This document shows positions 1-5,652 of a stretch of DNA of 5,652 nt, in pieces (within the stretch, counting starts at the first letter, position 1; the number at the start of each line of letters is the position of its first letter). The notes under the pieces were generated by a model. That model had not been told where the DNA came from and made no database searches. It worked only from the letters and a program-made list of their open reading frames with translations. The position numbers and the translations under genes were made by a program. Origin of the DNA: an uncultured Pelolinea sp. (GTDB lineage Bacteria; Chloroflexota; Anaerolineae; Anaerolineales; Anaerolineaceae). The DNA is taken from NCBI GenBank assembly GCA_937902055.1, contig CALGUJ010000185.1:1-5652 (forward strand), in the 5' to 3' direction.

Positions 1-836
1 GCAACTTCCTGCTGTTCGTCCCGCTGCACGCCATGCTCACCCTAAGCGTATTTCAGACGAAATCCCCGCGCGGACGGCTGAAAGACCTGCTGCGCGCGGG
101 GCTGCCTTACCTGCCGGCGGCGCTGGTTTTCGGCGCGGTGTACCTCTCCGGCACACCGGATTACGCCACGCTGCTGGGTATCTGCAAGCGTTGGCTGGCG
201 GCGGGCGCTATGCGCGAAGGCACTTGCATGCTGCCGCCCGAGGGGCTGAGCGGTTCGACCTTGCCCGCCTCGCTCATCCCCATGCAGTGGACGCTGGCGC
301 GCGCCGGCCAGATCACGCGCATGGTGATCGCTCTCAATTGGGCCGCCTGGCTGGCGGTGCTGCCGCTGCTGGGAGGTTCGCTGTGGTACCTGGCGCGGCA
401 GGCCGTGTACGCCCTGCTGCGCGCGCGCTCGGTGGAAGCTTCGGAGAAAGCCTTCGACGCACCCTCGGCGCAAGCCTACACGAAGATGTTCTTCCGCAGG
501 TATTTCCTGACTCCCCTGCTGGCCGCCCTGCCTATTTTCTTCTCGGCTTACGATTACGGGCGCTGGTTCACGGTCGTATGCGTCAATTACGCGCTGGTGG
601 CGGTCTCGCTCAACCTGCCCAGCCGGGATTACGCGCTGTTCAGGAAAGAGCATGCGCAAGAAACCGCCGGTGCTGAATCCCCGTGGCACCTGGACAGCCG
701 CGCGGTCTTCTATGCCGTCTCGGTTATTATTTGCGTCCTGGCGCTTGCCCTGTGGCTGCCGCATTACTGCATCTTCGTGTGCGAGATCGTGCGCAGCCCG
801 CTGCTGTTCTTTTCGCATTATTACTTTGTTAACTAA
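1..836 (+). CDS. Multi-pass membrane protein, C-terminal part (5' end outside window)
   Basis: The reading frame is open to the left edge (first whole codon at base 3) and ends at TAA 834-836, giving 277 visible residues. The first in-frame ATG (33) has no ribosome binding site and lies inside a hydrophobic segment, so the true start is probably upstream of the window. Hydrophobic, probably membrane-spanning stretches lie at about residues 1-17, 32-49, 105-127, 167-182, 187-205 and 234-256 of the visible part. Basic loops (KSPRGRLK, RKEH) lie between them. The segment SAYDYGRW near residue 181 resembles the D-x-GRW motif I associate with some polytopic membrane proteins of the polysaccharide-polymerase type, but this is a weak resemblance. 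I do not recognise the family. A membrane role in surface glycan synthesis is a guess. No terminator is visible directly after the stop. Confidence 0.75.
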   Translation, partial: NFLLFVPLHAMLTLSVFQTKSPRGRLKDLLRAGLPYLPAALVFGAVYLSGTPDYATLLGICKRWLAAGAMREGTCMLPPEGLSGSTLPASLIPMQWTLARAGQITRMVIALNWAAWLAVLPLLGGSLWYLARQAVYALLRARSVEASEKAFDAPSAQAYTKMFFRRYFLTPLLAALPIFFSAYDYGRWFTVVCVNYALVAVSLNLPSRDYALFRKEHAQETAGAESPWHLDSRAVFYAVSVIICVLALALWLPHYCIFVCEIVRSPLLFFSHYYFVN

Positions 837-913
837 CATAAACCACGTTTCGGCTGGTGCCTTTTGGATATGAAAGAGCTATGGATGGAAGCGGAGGGAT
901 TCGTCCAAATCGC

Positions 914-1003
914 TTAGTGCAGATAATACCAGGTGACATAAAAGAGATTGCCCTGACGGGTATAGGCCGAACTCTCGTTTTGGCCGCCTGCATCCGTAAA
1001 TCC
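914..1003 (-). pseudogene. Possible 3' remnant of a minus-strand gene
   Basis: Read on the minus strand, the 29 codons before a TAA at 916-914 encode a protein-like tail that begins GFTDAGGQNESS and ends NLFYVTWYYLH. It has ordinary codons and a mixed polar/aromatic composition. The coding-like part begins exactly where the paired-hairpin repeat (1004-1072) ends, and no start codon or body of a gene exists upstream because the tRNA lies there. This could be the leftover end of a gene disrupted by the repeat, or chance. No function can be assigned. Confidence 0.22.
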
Positions 1004-1072
1004 GTAGGGCGCGTTTCGATACGCGCCCCCCATTTCAATATTATTCGCGGCGGGATTTGAATCCCGCCCTAC
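1004..1072. repeat. REP/MITE-like paired-hairpin element
   Basis: The 69-bp segment is bounded by perfect 8-bp inverted repeats, GTAGGGCG (1004-1011) and CGCCCTAC (1065-1072). Inside are two separate perfect hairpins. The first is GGGCGCGT/ACGCGCCC (1007-1014 with 1021-1028, loop TTCGAT). The second is GGCGGGAT/ATCCCGCC (1049-1056 with 1061-1068, loop TTGA). They are joined by a 20-nt AT-rich linker. This architecture is typical of REP-type or miniature inverted-repeat elements that occur in many copies between genes. Neither hairpin is followed by a T-run long enough for an intrinsic terminator. Copy number cannot be judged from one window. Confidence 0.6.
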
Positions 1073-1084
1073 TTTTCTCTTAAA

Positions 1085-1105
1085 CAAAAAAACCCTTTCG
1101 GGTTC
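1085..1105 (-). terminator. Intrinsic terminator of the tRNA-Glu gene
   Basis: Reading the minus strand just past the tRNA, a short hairpin AACCC-GAAA-GGGTT (1104-1091), which a G-U pair can extend at the base, runs straight into a U-tract (A-run 1086-1092 on the plus strand). The GNRA tetraloop and the position 13 nt after the tRNA 3' end fit a Rho-independent terminator for the tRNA transcript. Confidence 0.75.
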
Positions 1106-1117
1106 TTTCGTACCAGG

Positions 1118-1190
1118 TGCCCCCAAAGAGATTCGAACTCTTGTTTTAGCCTTGAAAGGGCTGCGTCCTGGTCCCCTAGACGATGGGGGC
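1118..1190 (-). tRNA. tRNA-Glu (anticodon UUC)
   Basis: The 73-nt minus-strand sequence folds into a full cloverleaf. The acceptor stem is GCCCCCA with TGGGGGC and discriminator A. The D arm is GTCT...GGAC. The anticodon loop CTTTCAA has TTC at 1156-1154, the T stem is AAGAG/CTCTT, and the T loop is TTCGAAT. It aligns closely with bacterial tRNA-Glu, including the ATCGTCTAG and CCCTTTCA blocks. The first anticodon-stem pair is a C-A mismatch. The 3' CCA is not encoded (CCT follows the discriminator), so it must be added by the CCA-adding enzyme. The gene reads in the same direction as the upstream gtrA-like gene but has its own promoter and terminator. Confidence 0.97.
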
Positions 1191-1202
1191 ATCAAGGCTG
1201 AA

Positions 1203-1230
1203 ATTCTACCATAGAATCTTGTTTTGCAAG
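1203..1230 (-). promoter_or_regulatory. Promoter of tRNA-Glu
   Basis: On the minus strand a -10 box TAGAAT (1208-1203) is preceded by TGG, giving an extended TGn -10. A -35-like TTGCAA (1229-1224) lies 15 nt upstream, or CTTGCA with a 16-nt spacer. The predicted transcript start is only a few bases before the tRNA at 1190, as expected for a stable RNA gene. Confidence 0.6.
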
Positions 1231-1253
1231 AGGGAATTGGCGGTTTTTCCGGG

Positions 1254-1709
1254 TCAATTTTCACAAACCCGCGCCTCCCGGAAAGTCCAGGTCATGTTGG
1301 CCAGGTAGTTCCAGATGAAGGCGCCGGCCGTGGCGGTGAGCTTGGCCAGCAGAAAGCCCGCGCCGGCGGGATTGAACGCCGCGCCCAGGGGCGCTTCCAG
1401 GCCGACCAGCAGCAGGTTGTTGATGCCCAGCCCCACCAAACTGACCAGCAGGTATTGCGTGAACTGGCGCAGGTAGGATTTTGAGGCGCGCGCGCGGCCG
1501 CGGAAAGTCCAGGCGCGGTTCAGGTTGAAATTGGCCAGCATTCCCAGCGAGGCCGAACAGGTGTTGGCCAGCAGGGTCGGCGTTCCGAAGGCTTTTAGCA
1601 GGAACAACAGGCTGTAATCCAGCAGCGTGCCGGAAAGGCCGACCAGCATGAATTTCAGCGTGCGGGCATACTTGCGTTTAATCGTAATAATGGCAGTTTG
1701 CATGATCAC
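1254..1709 (-). CDS. GtrA-like small membrane protein
   Basis: This is a 151-residue, four-helix membrane protein of the GtrA-like family (PF04138 type). Family members are linked to moving lipid-linked sugars (such as undecaprenyl-phosphate glucose) across the membrane, or to other cell-surface polysaccharide steps. Hydrophobic helices lie at about residues 18-38, 44-62, 84-104 and 117-137. The family's repeated signature is present twice: NFNLNRAWTF (60-69) after helix 2 and NYLANMTWTF (134-143) after helix 4. A basic N-terminus (KRKYAR) precedes helix 1. I prefer the GTG start at 1709, because AAAGG lies 8 nt before it. The longer ATG at 1766 has no ribosome site and would add a non-conserved 19-residue tail; the ATG at 1703 is the other option. 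No glycosyltransferase partner is adjacent, so its substrate is unknown. Confidence 0.88.
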   Translation of the reverse strand: MIMQTAIITIKRKYARTLKFMLVGLSGTLLDYSLLFLLKAFGTPTLLANTCSASLGMLANFNLNRAWTFRGRARASKSYLRQFTQYLLVSLVGLGINNLLLVGLEAPLGAAFNPAGAGFLLAKLTATAGAFIWNYLANMTWTFREARVCEN

Positions 1710-1905
1710 AAATTTAACCTTTTCCCCCAATTTTGAAGAGTGCAGGGAGTAACGAAATATATGCAATAATCATGCCGAAAGCATGACCGCAGTCACATCT
1801 TTCCATCGCGCTCCCGGCCGGGCGTAACGGGTATGCGTATTTTTGGAGCATCCTTTCGACCGATCCGCCGCGCGGGTGTACAATAGGCTTTCTTCAGGAG
1901 GCGGC
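1710..1905. promoter_or_regulatory. Divergent intergenic region between gtrA-like gene and cyclase gene
   Basis: This region must hold the start signals for both flanking genes. On the plus strand a -10-like TACAAT (1879-1884) has only a weak -35 match (TTCGAC, 1855-1860). It would give a short leader before the AGGAGG at 1896-1901. On the minus strand the best -10 candidate is TATATT (1761-1756), with no convincing -35. A small hairpin, TCATGC/GCATGA with loop CGAAA (1770-1786), sits upstream of that box and could be an operator or a transcript hairpin. All assignments are tentative. Confidence 0.4.
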
Positions 1906-2469
1906 ATGCTCATCGATATCACATTGAAGATCACCCCCCGAATGGCCGATAACGCCCAAGGCAACGAGAAAAAGGCTTTGTTGGGGCACCTGGGAACGCA
2001 TTTCGACGTCATGAACAAGGAATTTCCGCTGGACTACGTGGAACGGCCGGGGATCGTTTTCGACGTTTCCCGCGCCGGCCGGGGCGAGATCAACCCCGGC
2101 GACATCGACCTGGCGCGCGTTCAGCCCGGGATGTTTGTGGCGTTTTATACAGGCTTCATCGAAGAGGTCGGATACGGAAATGCCGAATATTTCAGCACGC
2201 ATCCGCAACTTTCGCGGGAATTGATCGGCAGCCTGCTGCAGAAGCGCATCGCGATCATCGGCATCGATTTCGCCGGCATTCGGCGCGGCAAGGAACATAC
2301 GCCCGCCGACCAAACTTGCGCCGATCAGGGCGTTTTCGTGGTGGAAAATCTGTGCAACCTGTCGGCGGTTCTCGCAGGCCAAAGCGCGCGTGAATTCAGC
2401 GCCAGCACCTACCCGGTGAATTATTCCGGGATGACGGGGCTGCCCTGCCGGGTGGTCGCCCGGTTGTGA
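1906..2469 (+). CDS. Cyclase-family metal-dependent hydrolase (KynB-like fold)
   Basis: This is a 187-residue protein of the cyclase / kynurenine-formamidase-like family (PF04199 type), cytoplasmic, with no signal peptide. The start at 1906 is set by AGGAGG (1896-1901), four bases upstream; the longer ATG at 1843 lacks such a site. The family motif H-x-G-T-H-x-D is present as HLGTHFD (H28, H32, D34). The segment IGIDFAGIRRGKEHTPADQ (118-136, H131) and VVENL (E147) match the second half of the family active site. In classical formamidases the motif continues D-x-P-x-H; here it reads DVMNK, so the usual proline and fourth histidine are absent. The substrate therefore cannot be named, and kynurenine formamidase should not be assumed, particularly as no tryptophan-degradation genes are nearby. 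It is probably a single-gene transcript, divergent from the gtrA-like gene. Confidence 0.85.
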   Translation: MLIDITLKITPRMADNAQGNEKKALLGHLGTHFDVMNKEFPLDYVERPGIVFDVSRAGRGEINPGDIDLARVQPGMFVAFYTGFIEEVGYGNAEYFSTHPQLSRELIGSLLQKRIAIIGIDFAGIRRGKEHTPADQTCADQGVFVVENLCNLSAVLAGQSAREFSASTYPVNYSGMTGLPCRVVARL

Positions 2470-2576
2470 ACGCCGCGCGCGATCCGGTTATATTTACATT
2501 TGATGGATTGTCTGAAAACAATACCCTCGGGATTATCAGAAGATTACAAGAAATTTCTTAATGATTCAACTTTTGT

Positions 2577-2605
2577 TTGACGAATGTTCTACGGCATGAT
2601 ATTAT
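2577..2605 (+). promoter_or_regulatory. Sigma70-type promoter of the yacL-cysS-rlmB operon
   Basis: A -35 box TTGACG (2577-2582) and a -10 box TATTAT (2600-2605), each 5 of 6 to consensus, are separated by exactly 17 nt in an AT-rich region. This would start a transcript near 2612, with a leader of about 50 nt before the AAAGG ribosome site (2649-2653). Short palindromes surround it: AAGAAATTTCTT (2548-2559) upstream, TGATATTATCA (2597-2607) over the -10 box, and AATCA-TC-TGATT (2612-2623) at the start point. Any of these could be regulator sites. Confidence 0.65.
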
Positions 2606-2660
2606 CAACTCAATCATCTGATTATTTTGTACATTAACAGTTCTGCAGAAAGGTTTTATT

Positions 2661-3749
2661 ATGAAAACGATTGTACTTATTTTTCGATTTCTCGGACTTA
2701 TCTTGTTTGGAGTTGCCGGTTTTTATTTCGGCGATTTGTTAACTGGAATTATTAATCCCAATTTAAATACGCTCCCCTACGCGATCGGCGCAACGGTAAT
2801 TTTGGCGGTGGTCGGGTTTATCGCGATGCCCTACATCACGGTGTATCCGATCAACTGGCTGCGATCCTATTTGTCGAAGCTCTCGGGGCAAATGCTGGTT
2901 TCCGCGCTGGTGGGGCTGGTGGTCGGCCTGATCATCGCGGCACTCTTCTCCATCCCCATCGCGCTGCTTCCCACCCCATTCAACAGCATTCTGCCTTTTG
3001 TGGCCGTGCTGGTTTTCGGCTACCTGGGCGTGGCGATCGCCATCGGCCGGCAGGGCGACATCCGGGAGGTTTTCAACCTCACCCGCAAGGGGCAGCGTTC
3101 CGCTTCGCAGCCCGGCGGCGGCAAATGGCAGCCGGAAAAGTCCATCCAGATCGACACCAGCGTGATCATCGACGGCCGCATCGCGGATATCGCCCGCACG
3201 GGTTTCTTGCCCGGCAACCTGATCATCCCGCGCTTTGTGTTGAACGAACTGCAATACATCGCCGATTCCGCCGAAAGCCTGCGCCGCCAGCGCGGCCGGC
3301 GCGGCATGGAAGTGCTTTCCGAGCTGCAAAAGGACCGTACCGTCACCACCACCATCGCCGACATCGACGTGGAAGGCGTGCGCGAAGTGGACGAGAAACT
3401 GGTAATGCTGGCGCGCCAGATGCAGGCGCCCATCCTGACCAACGATTTCAACCTCAATCGCGTAGCGGAGCTGCAGGGTGTGAAAGTCCTCAACATCAAC
3501 GAATTGGCCAACGCGGTCAAATCCATCTTGCTGCCCGGCGAAACCCTGCCGGTAAAAGTGATCCAGGAAGGCAAGGAAATCGGCCAGGGCGTGGGTTACC
3601 TGGATGACGGCACCATGGTGGTAGTGGAAGACGGCCGCGAATTCATCGGCAAAGACATCGAAGTTTCCGTGACCAAGGTGCTGCAAACGGCTGCCGGACG
3701 CATGATCTTCTCCAAGCCCGAAGGGACCGGCAACCACAAGAATAACTGA
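2661..3749 (+). CDS. yacL: YacL-like PIN/TRAM-domain membrane protein
   Basis: The 362-residue protein has the layout of Bacillus YacL. Four N-terminal membrane helices (about 3-25, 38-60, 78-103, 108-129) are followed by a cytoplasmic PIN nuclease-fold domain (about 162-290) and a C-terminal TRAM RNA-binding domain (about 297-350). The PIN acidic site is intact: D165 in IDTS, E196 in NELQ, D244 in VDEKL and D262 in TNDFN, with D171 close by. Metal-dependent RNase activity is therefore possible, anchored at the membrane. The true substrate of this family is not settled. The start at 2661 follows AAAGG by 7 nt and a strong promoter at 2577-2605. The first roughly 100 bases are more AT-rich than the rest. 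cysS begins 17 nt after the stop. Unlike toxin-type PIN proteins, it has no antitoxin neighbour. Confidence 0.93.
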   Translation: MKTIVLIFRFLGLILFGVAGFYFGDLLTGIINPNLNTLPYAIGATVILAVVGFIAMPYITVYPINWLRSYLSKLSGQMLVSALVGLVVGLIIAALFSIPIALLPTPFNSILPFVAVLVFGYLGVAIAIGRQGDIREVFNLTRKGQRSASQPGGGKWQPEKSIQIDTSVIIDGRIADIARTGFLPGNLIIPRFVLNELQYIADSAESLRRQRGRRGMEVLSELQKDRTVTTTIADIDVEGVREVDEKLVMLARQMQAPILTNDFNLNRVAELQGVKVLNINELANAVKSILLPGETLPVKVIQEGKEIGQGVGYLDDGTMVVVEDGREFIGKDIEVSVTKVLQTAAGRMIFSKPEGTGNHKNN

Positions 3750-3766
3750 TCTTCAGGAGAGCGCAG

Positions 3767-5164
3767 ATGGGCCTACAAGTTTACAGCACGCTTTCGCGTA
3801 AAAAAGAGTCTTTCGAGACCGTTGAACCTAACCGGGTGCGCCTGTACGTGTGCGGCCCAACTGTGTACGATAAAGCCCACGTGGGTCACGCCATGTCCGC
3901 GCTGGTCTTCGACATCATCCGGCGCTACCTGCAATACCGCGGCTACGAAGTCAGGCACGTCATGAATTACACCGACGTGGACGACAAGATCATCAACCGC
4001 GCCAACAAACTGGGCTGTGATCCTTTTGAGCTGGCCGAAACTTACATCCAACAATATGCCCAGCACCTGAAAGACCTTAATATTCTGCCCGCCACGATCA
4101 ACCCGCGCGCCACGCGCGAGATGGACGAGATTCTCAAGTTGATCTCCGACCTGATCGCCAAGGGTTTTGCCTACGAAGCCGGCGGCGACGTGTATTACCA
4201 CGTGGAGAAGAAAGCCGATTACGGCAAGCTTTCCGGCCGCAAACTGGACGACATGCGCGCGGGCGCGCGCATCGAGGTGGACGAACGCAAAGAAAATCCG
4301 CTCGATTTCGCCCTGTGGAAGGCCGCCAAGGAAGGCGAACCGGCCTGGGACAGCCCATGGGGCAAAGGCCGCCCCGGCTGGCACATCGAGTGCTCGGCCA
4401 TGAGCGGCGCGCATCTGGGCGAGCAGATCGACATCCACGGCGGCGGGAACGACCTGATCTTCCCGCACCACGAGAACGAGATCGCCCAATCCGAAGCGCA
4501 CACCGGCAAACAGTTCGCCCGTTACTGGATCCACAACGGCATGCTGCAGCTCAGCGGCGAGAAAATGTCCAAATCGCTGGGCAACCTGATCACGATTGAA
4601 GATTTTCTGGCCAGCCATCCGGCGGATGCGCTGCGCATGATGGTGCTCAATTCCGGCTACCGCAACCCGTTGACCTTCAACGACGAAGTAATCGGGCAGG
4701 CGGAAAAGGCACTGGAACGCCTGCAATCCGCGCTGAAAGCGGCCGCGCCGGGTGCGGCGGGCCTCTCCGCCGAAGCCTTGCAAGGGCTGGACGACCAGGC
4801 TAAAGCCGCCCGCGCCGGGTTCGAAAGCAGCATGGACGACGATTTCAACAGCGCCGGAGCGCTGGGGAATTTATTCGAGCTGGTGCGCGTGATCAACCAG
4901 GCGCGCGCCGACGGCGCAACCGATGAGCAGCTCAAGGGCGCGCAGGACGCATTGGAAGAGCTGAGCGGCGTGCTGGGCTTGAAATTGCGCGTCGAGAAGG
5001 AAGCGCACGCGGCAGACGCTTTCATCGACTTGCTGGTGGAGGTGCGCCAGGATGTGCGCCAAGCCAAGCTGTGGGAGCTTTCCGACAAGATCCGCGACCG
5101 CCTGGCCGCCATGGGCGTGCAGGTGGAAGACGCCAAATCCGGCAGCACCTGGTTCTGGAAATGA
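3767..5164 (+). CDS. cysS: Cysteinyl-tRNA synthetase
   Basis: This is a class I aminoacyl-tRNA synthetase that joins cysteine to tRNA-Cys using ATP, in the cytoplasm. It is 465 residues, the usual bacterial length, and complete. The N-terminal Rossmann domain starts with [10 protein letters not shown] and the HIGH-type motif HVGH (38-41). The four zinc-site ligands are recognisable at C29, C209 (WHIECS), H234 and E238 (FPHHENE). The KMSKS loop is at 266-270 ([10 protein letters not shown]). The DALR-type helical region starts near HPADALR (284-290). The C-terminal anticodon-binding tail ends in the typical [21 protein letters not shown]. An AGGAG site (3755-3759) lies 7 nt before the ATG. It is the middle gene of the operon, and its stop overlaps the start of the methyltransferase gene (ATGA), so translation is probably coupled. 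Confidence 0.98.
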   Translation: MGLQVYSTLSRKKESFETVEPNRVRLYVCGPTVYDKAHVGHAMSALVFDIIRRYLQYRGYEVRHVMNYTDVDDKIINRANKLGCDPFELAETYIQQYAQHLKDLNILPATINPRATREMDEILKLISDLIAKGFAYEAGGDVYYHVEKKADYGKLSGRKLDDMRAGARIEVDERKENPLDFALWKAAKEGEPAWDSPWGKGRPGWHIECSAMSGAHLGEQIDIHGGGNDLIFPHHENEIAQSEAHTGKQFARYWIHNGMLQLSGEKMSKSLGNLITIEDFLASHPADALRMMVLNSGYRNPLTFNDEVIGQAEKALERLQSALKAAAPGAAGLSAEALQGLDDQAKAARAGFESSMDDDFNSAGALGNLFELVRVINQARADGATDEQLKGAQDALEELSGVLGLKLRVEKEAHAADAFIDLLVEVRQDVRQAKLWELSDKIRDRLAAMGVQVEDAKSGSTWFWK

Positions 5165-5652
5165 AAGAGTGGATCACCGGTAGAAATCCTGTTTATGAAT
5201 GCCTGCGCGCCAGTCGCAGGCATTTTTTCAGGCTGCTGATCGCCAAAGGGGTTGAAGAAAAAGGGCGCGTCAGCGAGATCCTCGCGCTAGGCAGGGAAAA
5301 ACGCCTGCCCATGGAACGCGTGGAGCGCCTGGCGCTGGAGGAACTGGCCGAAAATCCGCAGGGCGTGGCCCTGGAAGCCAGCGAGTACCCTTACGCCGAC
5401 CTGGACGCCATTTTCACGCTCGCCAAAAAGAAGGGCGAACCGCTGTTCATTTTGATGCTCGATCAGGTGCAGGACCCGCAAAATCTGGGCACGCTCATCC
5501 GCAGCGCGGAAGTCTTCGGCGTGCACGGACTGGTGATCCCCTCGCACCGCGCGGCCGGGGTGACGCCTGCCGTGGTGAACGCCTCCTCGGGCGCCAGCGA
5601 GCACCTGCTGATTGTGCCGGGCAATCTGGCGCAAGCCATCGACGCCATTAAA
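5161..5652 (+). CDS. rlmB: 23S rRNA 2'-O-methyltransferase, SpoU/TrmH family, RlmB-like (3' end outside window)
   Basis: The frame opens at ATG 5161, overlapping the cysS stop by four bases, and stays open to the right edge (164 residues visible). The N-terminal part (1-75), starting [14 protein letters not shown], matches the L30e-like substrate-binding domain of RlmB/TrmH proteins. A linker and the start of the SPOUT catalytic domain follow. SpoU motif 1 is clear: [21 protein letters not shown] (100-120), with N108 and R114 as the conserved residues. SSGASEHL (142-149) then matches the next conserved block. The family methylates the 2'-OH of a guanosine in 23S rRNA (G2251 in E. coli) using S-adenosylmethionine. 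The knot with motifs 2 and 3, roughly 80-90 residues, is beyond the window, so the exact target is inferred. The start has no strong ribosome site, consistent with coupling to cysS. Confidence 0.93.
   Translation, partial: MKEWITGRNPVYECLRASRRHFFRLLIAKGVEEKGRVSEILALGREKRLPMERVERLALEELAENPQGVALEASEYPYADLDAIFTLAKKKGEPLFILMLDQVQDPQNLGTLIRSAEVFGVHGLVIPSHRAAGVTPAVVNASSGASEHLLIVPGNLAQAIDAIK

Noticed and set aside
42..839. Open frame of 265 codons on the minus strand opposite the first membrane protein
   Set aside because: R/Q/H-rich shadow frame. The plus strand gives a coherent hydrophobic protein, so the plus frame is the real one.
857..1060. Small plus-strand frame (67 codons) in the gap after the membrane protein
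   Set aside because: It starts without a ribosome site, runs into the paired-hairpin repeat and has no recognisable features.
1894..2382. Minus-strand frame of 162 codons opposite the cyclase gene
   Set aside because: Antisense shadow of a well-supported cyclase-family gene.
2448..2463. CCGGG/CCCGG hairpin at the end of the cyclase gene as terminator
   Set aside because: It lies inside the coding sequence with no following T-run, so it does not qualify as an intrinsic terminator.
2763..3737. Open frame of 324 codons on the minus strand opposite yacL
   Set aside because: Shadow of the PIN/TRAM gene, with H/D/Q-rich low-information composition and no domain.
2661..3749. PIN-domain protein as a toxin of a toxin-antitoxin pair
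   Set aside because: The membrane helices plus TRAM domain and the operon with cysS fit YacL. VapC-type toxins are about 130 residues and have a small antitoxin gene next to them, which is absent here.
3773..4783. Open frame of 336 codons on the minus strand opposite cysS
   Set aside because: It lies wholly antisense to a certain cysS gene. Its composition (rich in V, H, Q, R, D) is what a mirrored GC-rich codon pattern gives, and I see no recognisable domain or ribosome site.

Overview
The window is GC-rich, with an AT-richer stretch around 2480-2760, and looks like ordinary bacterial chromosome. Gene content (a YacL-type PIN/TRAM membrane protein, cysS and an rlmB-type methyltransferase in a row, plus a GtrA-like protein and a tRNA-Glu) would suit a Chloroflexota (Anaerolineae-like) or Firmicutes-related lineage. 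The high GC and codon use make me lean to Chloroflexota. This is inference; there is no rRNA or other decisive marker here.

Left part (1-1253): the C-terminal part of a multi-pass membrane protein enters from the left edge and stops at 836. A non-coding stretch follows. It holds a possible 29-codon remnant of a minus-strand gene (914-1003), a paired-hairpin REP/MITE-like element with 8-bp terminal inverted repeats (1004-1072), and a minus-strand tRNA-Glu(UUC) transcription unit with its own promoter and intrinsic terminator.

Middle (1254-2660): a small four-helix GtrA-like membrane protein (minus) is divergent from a small cyclase-family metal-dependent hydrolase (plus). An AT-rich intergenic region follows, with a good sigma70-type promoter (TTGACG-N17-TATTAT) and several short palindromes.

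Right part (2661-5652): a compact plus-strand operon of a YacL-like PIN/TRAM nuclease-fold membrane protein, cysteinyl-tRNA synthetase (cysS), and an RlmB/TrmH-type 23S rRNA 2'-O-methyltransferase cut by the right edge. Spacing is 17 nt and then an ATGA overlap, so the three are probably co-transcribed. The set links tRNA charging with RNA modification or processing, and it resembles a shortened form of the yacL-ispD-ispF-gltX-cysE-cysS-mrnC-rlmB cluster of Bacillus.

I see no phage, CRISPR, transposase or defence system. The points most worth a second look are the REP-like element with the abutting coding remnant, the changed metal-site motif of the cyclase, and the reduced yacL-cysS-rlmB cluster.
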